Source: Smithella sp. UBA2180
GTDB lineage: Bacteria; Desulfobacterota; Syntrophia; Syntrophales; Smithellaceae
Direction: 5' to 3'
DNA: 13,203 nucleotides
Assembly: GCA_002327415.1 (NCBI GenBank)
Contig: DCVU01000038.1
Span: forward strand, 1-13,203
Below are positions 1 through 6,404 of the stretch, in pieces (position 1 is the stretch's first letter; every line of letters begins with the position of its first letter). Made by a program: the position numbers and the translations under genes. The notes under the pieces are model-generated. The model was not told the DNA's origin and searched no databases. It worked only from the letters and a program-made list of their open reading frames with translations.

Positions 1-1915
1 GGAGCGCGGCATCACTATCGCTTCGGCGGCCGCTTATTGCGAATGGAAAGGCCACGAGATAAATATAATAGACACGCCGGGACATGTCGATTTTACCATG
101 GAAGTGGAAAGATCGCTCCGTGTTTTGGATGGCGCCATTCTTGTTTTGTGCGCTGTGGGAGGCGTTCAGTCGCAATCCATTACGGTTGATCGCCAGATGA
201 AAAGATATAAAGTTCCGAGCATTGCCTTTATTAATAAATGCGATCGCAGCGGCGCTAATCCTTTTCGTGTAATCAGCCAGTTAAGAGCAAAGCTGGGCCA
301 CAATGCCGTAGCCATGCAGATTCCTATTGGCTTGGAAAACGAGGCCGAAGGTGTCGTTGATTTAGTTGCCATGAAAGCGCTTTATTTTGATGGTGATAAC
401 GGCGAGATTGTCCGTGAGACGGAAATTCCGCCCAAGCTTCTGGAAGAAGCCAAGGCAAAAAGGGAAGAGTTAATTGATGCCGCTTCGGTGTTTTCTGATG
501 AATTGACGGAAGCGATTCTGAATGAGACAGAAATATCCTCCGAAATGATTTACGCTGCCATGCGCAAAGGCACATTGGAAAGAAAAATAACCCCTGTTTA
601 TATGGGATCAGCGTATAAAAATAAAGCCATACAGCCAATGCTCGATGGTGTTAGTTATCTTTTGCCTTGTCCTTCCGACGTGGAAAATGTGGCAATGGAT
701 ATGGATAATAATGAAGAACTCGTTGTGCTGGAAAATGATCCCGAAAAACCAATTGTTGCTTTGGCCTTTAAATTGGAAGATGGCAAGTATGGGCAATTAA
801 CTTATGTTCGCGTTTATCAGGGAACAGTGGCCAAGGGATCAATTATTGTCAATATCCGCAACGGCAAAAAGGTGAAGGTCGGACGCGTTGTGCGGATGCA
901 TGCTGATCAAATGGAAGATGTCGAATATCTGAAATCCGGGTACATCGGCGCGTTATTCGGAATTGAATGTTCTTCCGGCGATACTTTTACTTCTCCGGGA
1001 ACAAATGTAACGATGATTTCCATGTATGTGCCCAAACCGGTTATATCTGCGGCTATAATGACCAAAGACAACAAGTCGCAAATGGCTATGGCCAAGGCGC
1101 TAAATAGATTTTGTAAGGAAGATCCGACTTTTAAATCTTTTGTTGATCCCGAAACCAATGAAACAATTATCGAAGGCATGGGTGAGCTGCATCTGGATAT
1201 TTATGTGGAAAGAATGCGGCGGGAATATGGCGCTGAGGTTACGACAGGTAATCCCCGCGTTGCTTACCGCGAGACAATTACACAGCATGCCGATTTCAAT
1301 TATACCCATAAAAAACAAACCGGCGGCTCCGGTCAATTCGCCCGCATTGCCGGTTATATTGAGCCGATCAGCGATGCTGATTTTATTTTTGAAAATAAAG
1401 TATTCGGCGGCGCCATTCCTACACAATTTATTTCTGCCTGTGAAAAAGGTTTTAAACAAAGCATGGCCAAAGGGCCGAAATTGGAATTTCCGATTACGGG
1501 CGTAAAAGTACTCATTAATGATGGCGCTTCCCACGCGGTGGATTCTTCGGATATGGCTTTCCAGGCATGTGCTCGCGGAGCATTTAAGGACGCATATCTG
1601 CGGGCCAAGCCGGTTATCCATGAGCCGATAATGAAAGTAGTTGTAGAAACTCCGACGGAATTTCAAGGACCGGTAATGGGACTTTTAAATCAGCGCCGCG
1701 GCATGATTATAGGCTCTCAGGATGAAGATGTCATGTGTGTGATTGAATCACAGGTGCCGCTGGCGGAAATGTTCGGATTCTCAACTATCCTGCGTTCAGC
1801 CACGCAAGGCAAAGCGCAGTTCACAATGGAATTTTTCATTTACCGGCAGGTGCCGCAGTCAATTGCGGAGAAGATCACGCTGGAAGCGGCTGAAAATAAA
1901 AAATCAGCCGCATAA
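1..1915 (+). CDS. fusA: Elongation factor G, spdEFG1/mitochondrial EFG1-like (5' partial)
   Basis: Ribosomal translocase GTPase. The reading frame is open from base 2, so the gene enters from the left edge and lacks its N-terminus, including the P-loop; the ATG at 98 is internal. Visible GTPase motifs are RGITI (switch I, G2), DTPGH (G3) just before base 98, and NKCD (G4; usually NKMD or NKLD) near 233-244. Domains II to V follow completely, ending with the usual EF-G C-terminus (LAEMFGFSTILRSATQGKAQFTMEF). Diagnostic stretches such as CAVGGVQSQS, DRQMKRYKVP, QLTYVRVYQG and EDPTFKSFVDPETNETI resemble mitochondrial EF-G1 and the spd group of EF-Gs from spirochaetes, planctomycetes and deltaproteobacteria more than canonical bacterial EF-G. 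That assignment is from memory of the family, not from an alignment. The next gene follows after 19 nt and is probably co-transcribed. Confidence 0.96.
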   Translation, partial: ERGITIASAAAYCEWKGHEINIIDTPGHVDFTMEVERSLRVLDGAILVLCAVGGVQSQSITVDRQMKRYKVPSIAFINKCDRSGANPFRVISQLRAKLGHNAVAMQIPIGLENEAEGVVDLVAMKALYFDGDNGEIVRETEIPPKLLEEAKAKREELIDAASVFSDELTEAILNETEISSEMIYAAMRKGTLERKITPVYMGSAYKNKAIQPMLDGVSYLLPCPSDVENVAMDMDNNEELVVLENDPEKPIVALAFKLEDGKYGQLTYVRVYQGTVAKGSIIVNIRNGKKVKVGRVVRMHADQMEDVEYLKSGYIGALFGIECSSGDTFTSPGTNVTMISMYVPKPVISAAIMTKDNKSQMAMAKALNRFCKEDPTFKSFVDPETNETIIEGMGELHLDIYVERMRREYGAEVTTGNPRVAYRETITQHADFNYTHKKQTGGSGQFARIAGYIEPISDADFIFENKVFGGAIPTQFISACEKGFKQSMAKGPKLEFPITGVKVLINDGASHAVDSSDMAFQACARGAFKDAYLRAKPVIHEPIMKVVVETPTEFQGPVMGLLNQRRGMIIGSQDEDVMCVIESQVPLAEMFGFSTILRSATQGKAQFTMEFFIYRQVPQSIAEKITLEAAENKKSAA

Positions 1916-1934
1916 TTTTATAAAGGATATTGTC

Positions 1935-2636
1935 ATGATAAAAAAAGAAATGATTTATCGTAATCCACTAATTAATCTTGGTTATGAAAGTGAAGATATT
2001 TTGTCAAACGAAGGCTTTGGCGCTGTTTTAGCTCATGCCGGAGTAGGGAAGACGGCCCTGCTTGTTCAGGTTGCTTTAAATGCGATGTTACGAGAACAAC
2101 CCGTCTTGCATGTAAGTCTGAATGATGCCGTGAGCAAAGTTGATGTCTGGTACCAGGAGTTATTTCATAATATCGCCGCAAATTTTGATGCTGCTGAAAT
2201 TAAAGATCACTGGGACAAAATCCAGCCTTATCGTTTTATCATGACTTTCAAAGTAGAAGGGTTCAGCGCGCCAAGGCTGGAAGAACGTTTAACAGACTTG
2301 ATGCAGCAGAACATTTTCAAGCCGCATACTGTAATCATCGACGGATTTAAATTTGATGAAGCAGGCCGCGGACAGCTCGTGCAATTAAAAGAGTTGGCGC
2401 GGAAGTATTCTATGCGCATCTGGTTTACTGTTCATACGCATCGCCATGAGCCGCCGCAAGAAAATGGATTGCCTCTTTCTTTTTTACATGTCGCGGATTT
2501 ATTTGATGTTATCGTTCAACTGGCCGCAAAAGGCGATGAAGTATATATTAAATCTCTCAAGGGAAAATCAACCGATCCCGCTCAAAATGATTTGCTTCTT
2601 GATCCCGCGACAATGCTGATAAAAGGCAGCAGATAG
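1935..2636 (+). CDS. KaiC/RecA-like P-loop ATPase, function unknown
   Basis: A 233-residue cytoplasmic protein with no signal peptide or membrane segment. A Walker A motif AHAGVGKT lies at residues 33-40 (the first Gly of GxxGxGKT is Ala) and a Walker B strand HTVIIDG at about 131-137, in the order and spacing of RecA/KaiC-type ATPases. The short length suggests a single ATPase domain without a partner domain. The start is taken at ATG 1935 because AAGGA sits at 1923-1927 with suitable spacing. Reading further upstream would run into the EF-G gene in another frame. It follows EF-G by 19 nt and precedes a broken small gene by 8 nt, so the three probably formed one transcript. I do not recognise a named family and no specific role can be given. 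Confidence 0.85.
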   Translation: MIKKEMIYRNPLINLGYESEDILSNEGFGAVLAHAGVGKTALLVQVALNAMLREQPVLHVSLNDAVSKVDVWYQELFHNIAANFDAAEIKDHWDKIQPYRFIMTFKVEGFSAPRLEERLTDLMQQNIFKPHTVIIDGFKFDEAGRGQLVQLKELARKYSMRIWFTVHTHRHEPPQENGLPLSFLHVADLFDVIVQLAAKGDEVYIKSLKGKSTDPAQNDLLLDPATMLIKGSR

Positions 2637-2644
2637 AGGTCACG

Positions 2645-2837
2645 ATGTTTGAGTCGAATGAAGAACTTTTTAATGCAGTAAATTAGTTAATCGCAAATTT
2701 AGAAAAACGCGGCCCTATCTCAGCAGCCCAGGAATTAAAAAAATGCTTTCAATCAATCAATGGGTTAACTGATGGTTTGGTCCTTTTATCTTGCGGTGTA
2801 TCGAAAAACCCCTAGACCATGGTGGCAGCAAGAATAA
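2645..2837 (+). pseudogene. Broken small helical protein gene (amber stop plus frameshift)
   Basis: ATG 2645 is preceded by GAGG at 2636-2639 overlapping the upstream stop codon, a typical translationally coupled start. After 13 codons (MFESNEELFNAVN) there is an in-frame TAG at 2684-2686. The same frame then continues with protein-like, amphipathic sequence (LIANLEKRGPISAAQELKKC, then FQSINGLTDG). Near 2776-2778 removal of one T from a TTT run would shift reading to WSFYLAVYRKTPRPWWQQE and a TAA at 2835-2837, giving a protein of about 63 residues. The GLTDGW block fits a small deltaproteobacterial protein type I vaguely recall, but I cannot name it. Without the shift the frame stops at TAG 2813. 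Two lesions in so short a gene argue for decay, although sequencing or assembly error is possible. Confidence 0.55.
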
Positions 2838-2905
2838 TTAATACTCCGGCAAAAAAATATAAAAAAACGTAACCGGGCACTGCCATCAAGGTAACAGGTG
2901 TTTTT

Positions 2906-3121
2906 TTAATCAAGTATCATCAGAACTTGATCCGTTTTTACAGAATCACCTTCTTTGATCTTTATTTTTTTAACTGTTCCATCAGCAGGTGCATATATAG
3001 GAATTTCCATTTTCATGGCATCCATAATGACGACTTCATCGTCAGTCTTAACCTCGTCTCCTATATTAACCACGATACTTACGATTTTTCCGGTCATCGG
3101 TGCTGTTATGTCCATACTCAT
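2906..3121 (-). CDS. Free-standing biotin carrier protein (biotinyl domain)
   Basis: A 71-residue protein that is almost exactly one biotinyl domain. It carries the biotinylation motif MDAMKMEI with the acceptor Lys between two Met residues (about residues 33-40), preceded by the half-repeat typical of the fold (APMTGKIVSI) and followed by the second (APADGTVKKI). It would carry CO2 between the carboxylase and carboxyltransferase or decarboxylase subunits of an acyl-CoA carboxylase or a sodium-pumping decarboxylase. The start ATG at 3119-3121 has a strong AAGGAGA ribosome binding site at 3131-3137 (read on the minus strand, 9 nt spacing). It lies convergent to the EF-G operon and no carboxylase or decarboxylase gene is next to it here. 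It lacks the long N-terminal Ala/Pro region of AccB, so it is more like the 1.3S transcarboxylase type. Confidence 0.93.
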   Translation of the reverse strand: MSMDITAPMTGKIVSIVVNIGDEVKTDDEVVIMDAMKMEIPIYAPADGTVKKIKIKEGDSVKTDQVLMILD

Positions 3122-3195
3122 TTCTGCATATCTCCTTTTTCAGCCCCTTACTTTTTTTACAGAGGGACATATTTTGTTGATAAATTATTTTTGTA

Positions 3196-3224
3196 TCAAT
3201 ACCCAAATTACAGAGCAAGGTCAA
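3196..3224 (-). promoter_or_regulatory. Candidate sigma-70 promoter for the biotin carrier gene
   Basis: Reading the minus strand, TTGACC (3224-3219) is followed after 17 nt by TATTGA (3201-3196), about 75 nt upstream of the start codon. The -35 is good (5/6); the -10 matches only 3/6. It is offered because spacing and place fit, not because the match is strong. Confidence 0.28.
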
Positions 3225-3347
3225 TAAATTTGTAATCGTTTTTCTATTGGTATTAACTTATTAATCACGGGTATGAACCTCAAAGCAAGCTTTGGAAACA
3301 GATTCCGCCGTAAGTTGCGGGGTATTAAACCCTTACTTATGCAGGAT

Positions 3348-3401
3348 AATTCGACCTGCAAGCTTTAGTACACTTCGTTTCTGAAGCTTGGGTCTCATTA
3401 C
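3348..3401 (+). repeat. 54-bp direct repeat, copy 1 (contains a hairpin)
   Basis: It begins AATTCGAC and ends GTCTCATTAC, exactly as copy 2 at 3525-3578. The copies align without gaps over 54 positions, about 39 identical by eye. Inside, a 9-bp stem (3360-3368 with 3381-3389, one G-T wobble) encloses a 12-nt loop. Confidence 0.75.
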
Positions 3402-3524
3402 CCTCCGCTTCGCGGGATTGTTCCCAATAGCCTCTGGCTATTGGATATCCCTATGTGCTTCGCACAAGGGATAGTTCCACTTGCGCTTCGAGCATCATTC
3501 TATTCGCTCTCAGCGAGTGTCACT

Positions 3525-3578
3525 AATTCGACTAAAAAACTTCAATGCACTTTGCTTTTGAAGTTCTAGTCTCATTAC
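3525..3578 (+). repeat. 54-bp direct repeat, copy 2 (contains a hairpin)
   Basis: This is the partner of 3348-3401, offset by 177 bp. Its stem (3538-3545 with 3558-3565) pairs perfectly over 8 bp. Compared with copy 1, two G-C pairs have become A-T pairs and the T-G wobble has become C-G. The stem is therefore kept while its sequence changes. Confidence 0.75.
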
Positions 3579-3665
3579 AACTTACCAATTCCGCTGCGCC
3601 TATAGTGACCTTTAGGTTATTCGCTTTCGCAATTAGAGTTTCAACAATAATCAATGATTATTCGC

Positions 3666-3705
3666 TTGAATTTTGGCACTATATCAATTATGACATTTAT
3701 GTCAT
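3666..3705 (+). promoter_or_regulatory. Candidate promoter with overlapping palindromic operator, upstream of tup
   Basis: TTGAAT (3666-3671), a 17-nt spacer and TATGAC (3689-3694) make a modest sigma-70-like promoter, 4/6 matches in each box. The -10 overlaps a perfect inverted repeat, ATGACAT-TT-ATGTCAT (3690-3705), a typical geometry for a repressor operator. An 11-nt part of it, TGACATTTATG, recurs at 3766-3776. There it is preceded by TGTCA at 3755-3759, giving a second, everted half-site pair. The promoter would leave a leader of about 215 nt before the first tup gene. The palindrome may equally be just the last unit of the hairpin array. No moco-type riboswitch was recognised. Confidence 0.25.
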
Positions 3706-3915
3706 CTTAAATAGACGGGCCATTTTCATAACATTGATGAGCATCAAAAAAGTTGTCATGTATCTTGACATTTATGAGAAGTCGGCCTGTTTTTTTAAGC
3801 TGATAACAATACCTGTACAACAAACCGGGAATAACATTTAAAAAAAAACGCAGGATATATTCTTCACTCATATAAAAAAATTCAGAAAAATAAATTGATG
3901 TAAGGAGGATTAAAG

Positions 3916-4773
3916 ATGAGAGTATTTATCGGGAGATTGACAGTTTTGCTTATTTTAGTCTGGTCATCTCTGGCAATTGCCGCGAATGGTGACAAGTTTA
4001 TATTTTTGTCCAGCACGATCGGGCCGATTGATGCCGGTATTGTAGGCGCTCTGGAGGATCAGTTTGAAAAAGACACCGGCATCCGTGTGCGGCACGTGGG
4101 AGCTGGTACGGGAGCAGCGCTGGATACCGCACGCAAATGCAATATCGATCTGGTTCTGGTTCACGCCAAATCACTGGAAGAAAAGTTTATCGCTGATGGT
4201 TTCGGCACCGAAAGAATTCCTCTGATGTATAATGATTTTGTTATCGTTGGCCCGGCAGCCGACCCGGCAGGAATCAAGGGGATAAAAACCGCAACAGAAG
4301 CATTAAAGAAAATTATGGACAGCGGTTCTCTGTTTATCAGCCGCGGCGACAAATCCGGAACACATGTTGCGGAAATGGAGCTTTGGGGCAAAGCGGGAAT
4401 AAAACCTGCCGGTTCCTGGTATTCCATTTACGAAAAGGGATCTGAAGGCAACGTTCCCACCCTCAAATACACCGATCAGAAAGATGCTTACACGGTGATT
4501 GACCGGGCGACGTATCTTTCCATTAAGGATAAGATTAAACTGGCTGTTTTGGTTGAAGGCGACGAAGCGCTTTTAAATTTTATTTCGCTAATACCGGTAA
4601 GCAAGGAAAAATGCTCCAAAGTCAATGCCAAAGACACGAAGACGTTTGTTAAATGGCTGACCTCGCCGAAAAAAGGCCAGCTGATTATCCGGGATTTCGG
4701 CAAGGATAAATACGGTTCTCCGCTTTTCTTCGCCAATTCCGTGGAGTGGCAGAAAGCGCAAAAGAAAAAATAA
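3916..4773 (+). CDS. Tungstate/molybdate-type ABC transporter substrate-binding protein, divergent copy
   Basis: A periplasmic oxyanion-binding protein of the TupA family, 285 residues. The N-terminus is a signal peptide: Arg at 2 and 7, a hydrophobic core at about 9-22, then a cut near IAA. The family block ISRGDKSGT (141-149) is present, whose Arg is implicated in oxyanion binding in TupA. NDFVIVGPAADP (106-117), VLVEGDEALLN and GSPLFF are also present. The first binding loop is altered: where TupA has TTTSTQDSG, this copy reads SSTIGPIDAG (32-41). The start is supported by AAGGAGG at 3902-3908, 7 nt before the ATG. It is followed after 26 nt by a second, more typical TupA, so it is the first gene of the transporter operon. 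Its ligand may differ from that of the second copy; that is inference. Confidence 0.9.
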   Translation: MRVFIGRLTVLLILVWSSLAIAANGDKFIFLSSTIGPIDAGIVGALEDQFEKDTGIRVRHVGAGTGAALDTARKCNIDLVLVHAKSLEEKFIADGFGTERIPLMYNDFVIVGPAADPAGIKGIKTATEALKKIMDSGSLFISRGDKSGTHVAEMELWGKAGIKPAGSWYSIYEKGSEGNVPTLKYTDQKDAYTVIDRATYLSIKDKIKLAVLVEGDEALLNFISLIPVSKEKCSKVNAKDTKTFVKWLTSPKKGQLIIRDFGKDKYGSPLFFANSVEWQKAQKKK

Positions 4774-4799
4774 AAAAATAAACTTAAAGGAGATAAATA

Positions 4800-5675
4800 A
4801 TGAAAATATTCAGAAACAGTAAAGTTATCGTGACATTGATGATCGCCGCGCTGCTTTTCGCGTTCGGCACATCAAATGTTTTTGCCGCAAAGGCTGCGCC
4901 CAAACAGAAAAATATTATTATGGCAACAACCACCAGCACTCAGGATTCGGGATTACTGGATGTTTTACTCCCTATTTTTGAAAAGAAAACCGGTTATTTT
5001 GTAAAAACGATCTCTGTCGGTTCCGGTCAAGCCATGAAGATGGGAGAAAGAGGCGAGGCTGATGTTCTGCTGGTTCATTCACCGGATGCCGAAAAGAAAT
5101 TTATTGCCGACGGTTATGGCGTGAACAGACAGCTGGTTATGCACAATGATTTTATTATTCTGGGTCCGGCAGCTGATCCGGCAAAAATAAAGGGTGTGAA
5201 ATCTTCTGCCGAGGCTATGAAGATGATCGCGCAAGCCGGCTCTTTGTTTTTATCACGGGGAGATAATTCCGGAACGAATTCCCAGGAAAAGAAATTGTGG
5301 AAAACAGCCGGCATCAATCCTGAAGGGCAGAAATGGTATCAACAAACGGGCCTGGGCATGGGACAAACTTTAAATGTTACATCCGAGAAACAGGGCTACA
5401 CGCTGGCTGATCGCGGCACCTATCTGGCGATGAAAAAAACTCTATCTCTGAATATTTTAGTGGAAGGCGATGCGGCTCTTCTTAATATTTATCATGTTAT
5501 AGAAGTCAATGTTGCCAAATGGCCTAAAGTTAATGTCGCCGGCGCCAAAGCTTTTGCCGATTTTATGGTTTCTAAAGAAACGCAGAAGATCATTAAAACA
5601 TTCGGTGTCTCTAAATTCGGATCCCCATTGTTTTTCCCCGATGCCGGTAAAAAGGTGGAAGATTTAGGCAAGTAA
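4800..5675 (+). CDS. tupA: Tungstate ABC transporter substrate-binding protein TupA
   Basis: The periplasmic binding protein that captures tungstate (possibly also molybdate) for the TupBC importer; 291 residues. The signal peptide has Lys/Arg near the start, a hydrophobic core at about 10-22 and an A-x-A-like cut at VFA-A near residue 29. The family's oxyanion loop is intact as ATTTSTQDSG (42-51), as is LSRGDNSGT (151-159). The Arg of that block (153) corresponds to the residue linked to tungstate selectivity in Desulfovibrio TupA. NDFIILGPAADP, DRGTYLAM and GSPLFF complete the family pattern. GGAG at 4789-4792 lies 7 nt before the ATG. It sits between a divergent paralog and the permease gene. 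Specificity for W over Mo is inferred from family membership. Confidence 0.95.
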   Translation: MKIFRNSKVIVTLMIAALLFAFGTSNVFAAKAAPKQKNIIMATTTSTQDSGLLDVLLPIFEKKTGYFVKTISVGSGQAMKMGERGEADVLLVHSPDAEKKFIADGYGVNRQLVMHNDFIILGPAADPAKIKGVKSSAEAMKMIAQAGSLFLSRGDNSGTNSQEKKLWKTAGINPEGQKWYQQTGLGMGQTLNVTSEKQGYTLADRGTYLAMKKTLSLNILVEGDAALLNIYHVIEVNVAKWPKVNVAGAKAFADFMVSKETQKIIKTFGVSKFGSPLFFPDAGKKVEDLGK

Positions 5676-5705
5676 TTTTAGTGAAAGTGTAGCAGGTTTT
5701 ATTAA

Positions 5706-6404
5706 ATGGATTTAATTGTTCAGGGGATCATAAAAGCTTTTGAGTTGATCATCAGTTTTGATCCTGAAGTAATAGGAATAACGTGGCTGTCTTTGAAAAT
5801 ATCAGGGACAGCCACGTTCATTAGTCTTTTTATCGGGGTTTCCATCGGAACAGCTGTTGCCTTAAATAATTTTTATGGCAAAAGGTTCGTCATCAGTTTA
5901 ATCAATACGGGAATGGGTTTGCCGCCGGTTGTCGTTGGCTTGTTTGTCACAATGATGATCTGGCGCAGCGGTCCTCTCGGATTTCTCGAAATACTCTATA
6001 CCCCTTACGCCATGATTATCGCCCAGGCAATAATCGCCACGCCGATCGTCATGGGCATATCCCTGGCTGCCATACAAAATCTTCCGCCGAATCTGCGGTT
6101 GCAGATTTTATCTCTGGGCGCGAGCCGTTTACAGATGGTATGGGTATTGATTAAAGAAGCGAGACTGCCCCTTCTGGCGGCAGTTATGGCAGGATTCGGA
6201 GGAGTCATTTCCGAAATCGGTGCCTCCATCATGGTCGGCGGTAATATCAAAGGGTATTCACGCGTGCTCACCACAGCTACGGTTATGGAAACCGGCAAGG
6301 GAAATTTTGATATTGCCATCGCACTGGGTATTATTCTTTTGCTCGTTGCTTTTGCTATCAATGCACTGCTTACGCAAATACAGCAAAGGCAGCATCCGAG
6401 ATGA
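5706..6404 (+). CDS. tupB: Tungstate ABC transporter permease TupB
   Basis: The inner-membrane permease of the importer, 232 residues, the usual size for TupB. About five hydrophobic segments are visible (roughly residues 23-53, 61-85, 99-122, 155-178, 200-224). The cytoplasmic coupling loop (EAA motif) is recognisable at about 137-156 as LGASRLQMVWVLIKEARLP, the contact site for the ATPase. The ribosome binding site is weak (CAGGT at 5693-5697), so translation may depend partly on the preceding gene, 30 nt upstream. Its stop overlaps the start of the ATPase gene by 4 nt (ATGA), which implies translational coupling. Confidence 0.94.
   Translation: MDLIVQGIIKAFELIISFDPEVIGITWLSLKISGTATFISLFIGVSIGTAVALNNFYGKRFVISLINTGMGLPPVVVGLFVTMMIWRSGPLGFLEILYTPYAMIIAQAIIATPIVMGISLAAIQNLPPNLRLQILSLGASRLQMVWVLIKEARLPLLAAVMAGFGGVISEIGASIMVGGNIKGYSRVLTTATVMETGKGNFDIAIALGIILLLVAFAINALLTQIQQRQHPR

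Larger units (their letters stand above)
3281..3705. repeat. Dense array of about eleven short inverted repeats in a gene-free region
   Basis: The gap 3122-3915 holds no convincing gene. Its core is a near-continuous series of short palindromes. Arms: 3281-3286/3289-3294; 3341-3345/3355-3359; 3360-3368/3381-3389; 3405-3408/3412-3415; 3424-3432/3436-3444 (perfect 9 bp, loop TCT); 3446-3452 plus 3454-3458 against 3462-3466 plus 3467-3473 (12 bp with one bulged A, loop TTC); 3502-3508/3512-3518 (loop CTC); 3538-3545/3558-3565; 3606-3611/3614-3619; 3646-3653/3655-3662 (perfect 8 bp); 3690-3696/3699-3705 (perfect 7 bp). Several have pyrimidine triloops (TTC, TCT, CTC). The units differ in sequence, so this is not a CRISPR or a simple tandem repeat. 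It may be a structured RNA (independent or the tup leader), a cruciform-forming element, or a decayed REP/MITE-type element. Nothing here decides which. Confidence 0.7.

Noticed and set aside
1100..1666. Long antisense ORF within the EF-G gene
   Set aside because: It is a shadow of the strongly conserved EF-G coding frame on the other strand.
1743..1934. Extension of the KaiC-like protein upstream into the EF-G gene
   Set aside because: The frame is open by chance; the ribosome binding site at 1923-1927 places the start at 1935.
2684..2686. In-frame TAG as pyrrolysine or programmed read-through
   Set aside because: No pylTS genes or methylamine methyltransferase context here, and a second lesion downstream favours simple decay.
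2812..2886. Minus-strand hydrophobic mini-ORF downstream of the biotin carrier (starts MAVPGYVFLYFFAG, 24 codons)
   Set aside because: It could encode one membrane helix, but it has no ribosome binding site, comes largely from T-rich runs and overlaps the 3' end of the plus-strand broken gene. Not supportable as a gene.
3281..3705. CRISPR array
   Set aside because: Units differ in sequence and spacing, there are no identical repeats with equal spacers, and no cas gene is present.
3545..3841. 98-codon plus-strand ORF in the hairpin region
   Set aside because: It crosses several palindromes, has no ribosome binding site and its translation has no domain-like pattern.
3250..3915. Molybdenum/tungsten cofactor riboswitch before the transporter
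   Set aside because: The conserved core I associate with the moco motif was not found, and the hairpins are many small independent stems. A covariance scan would settle it.
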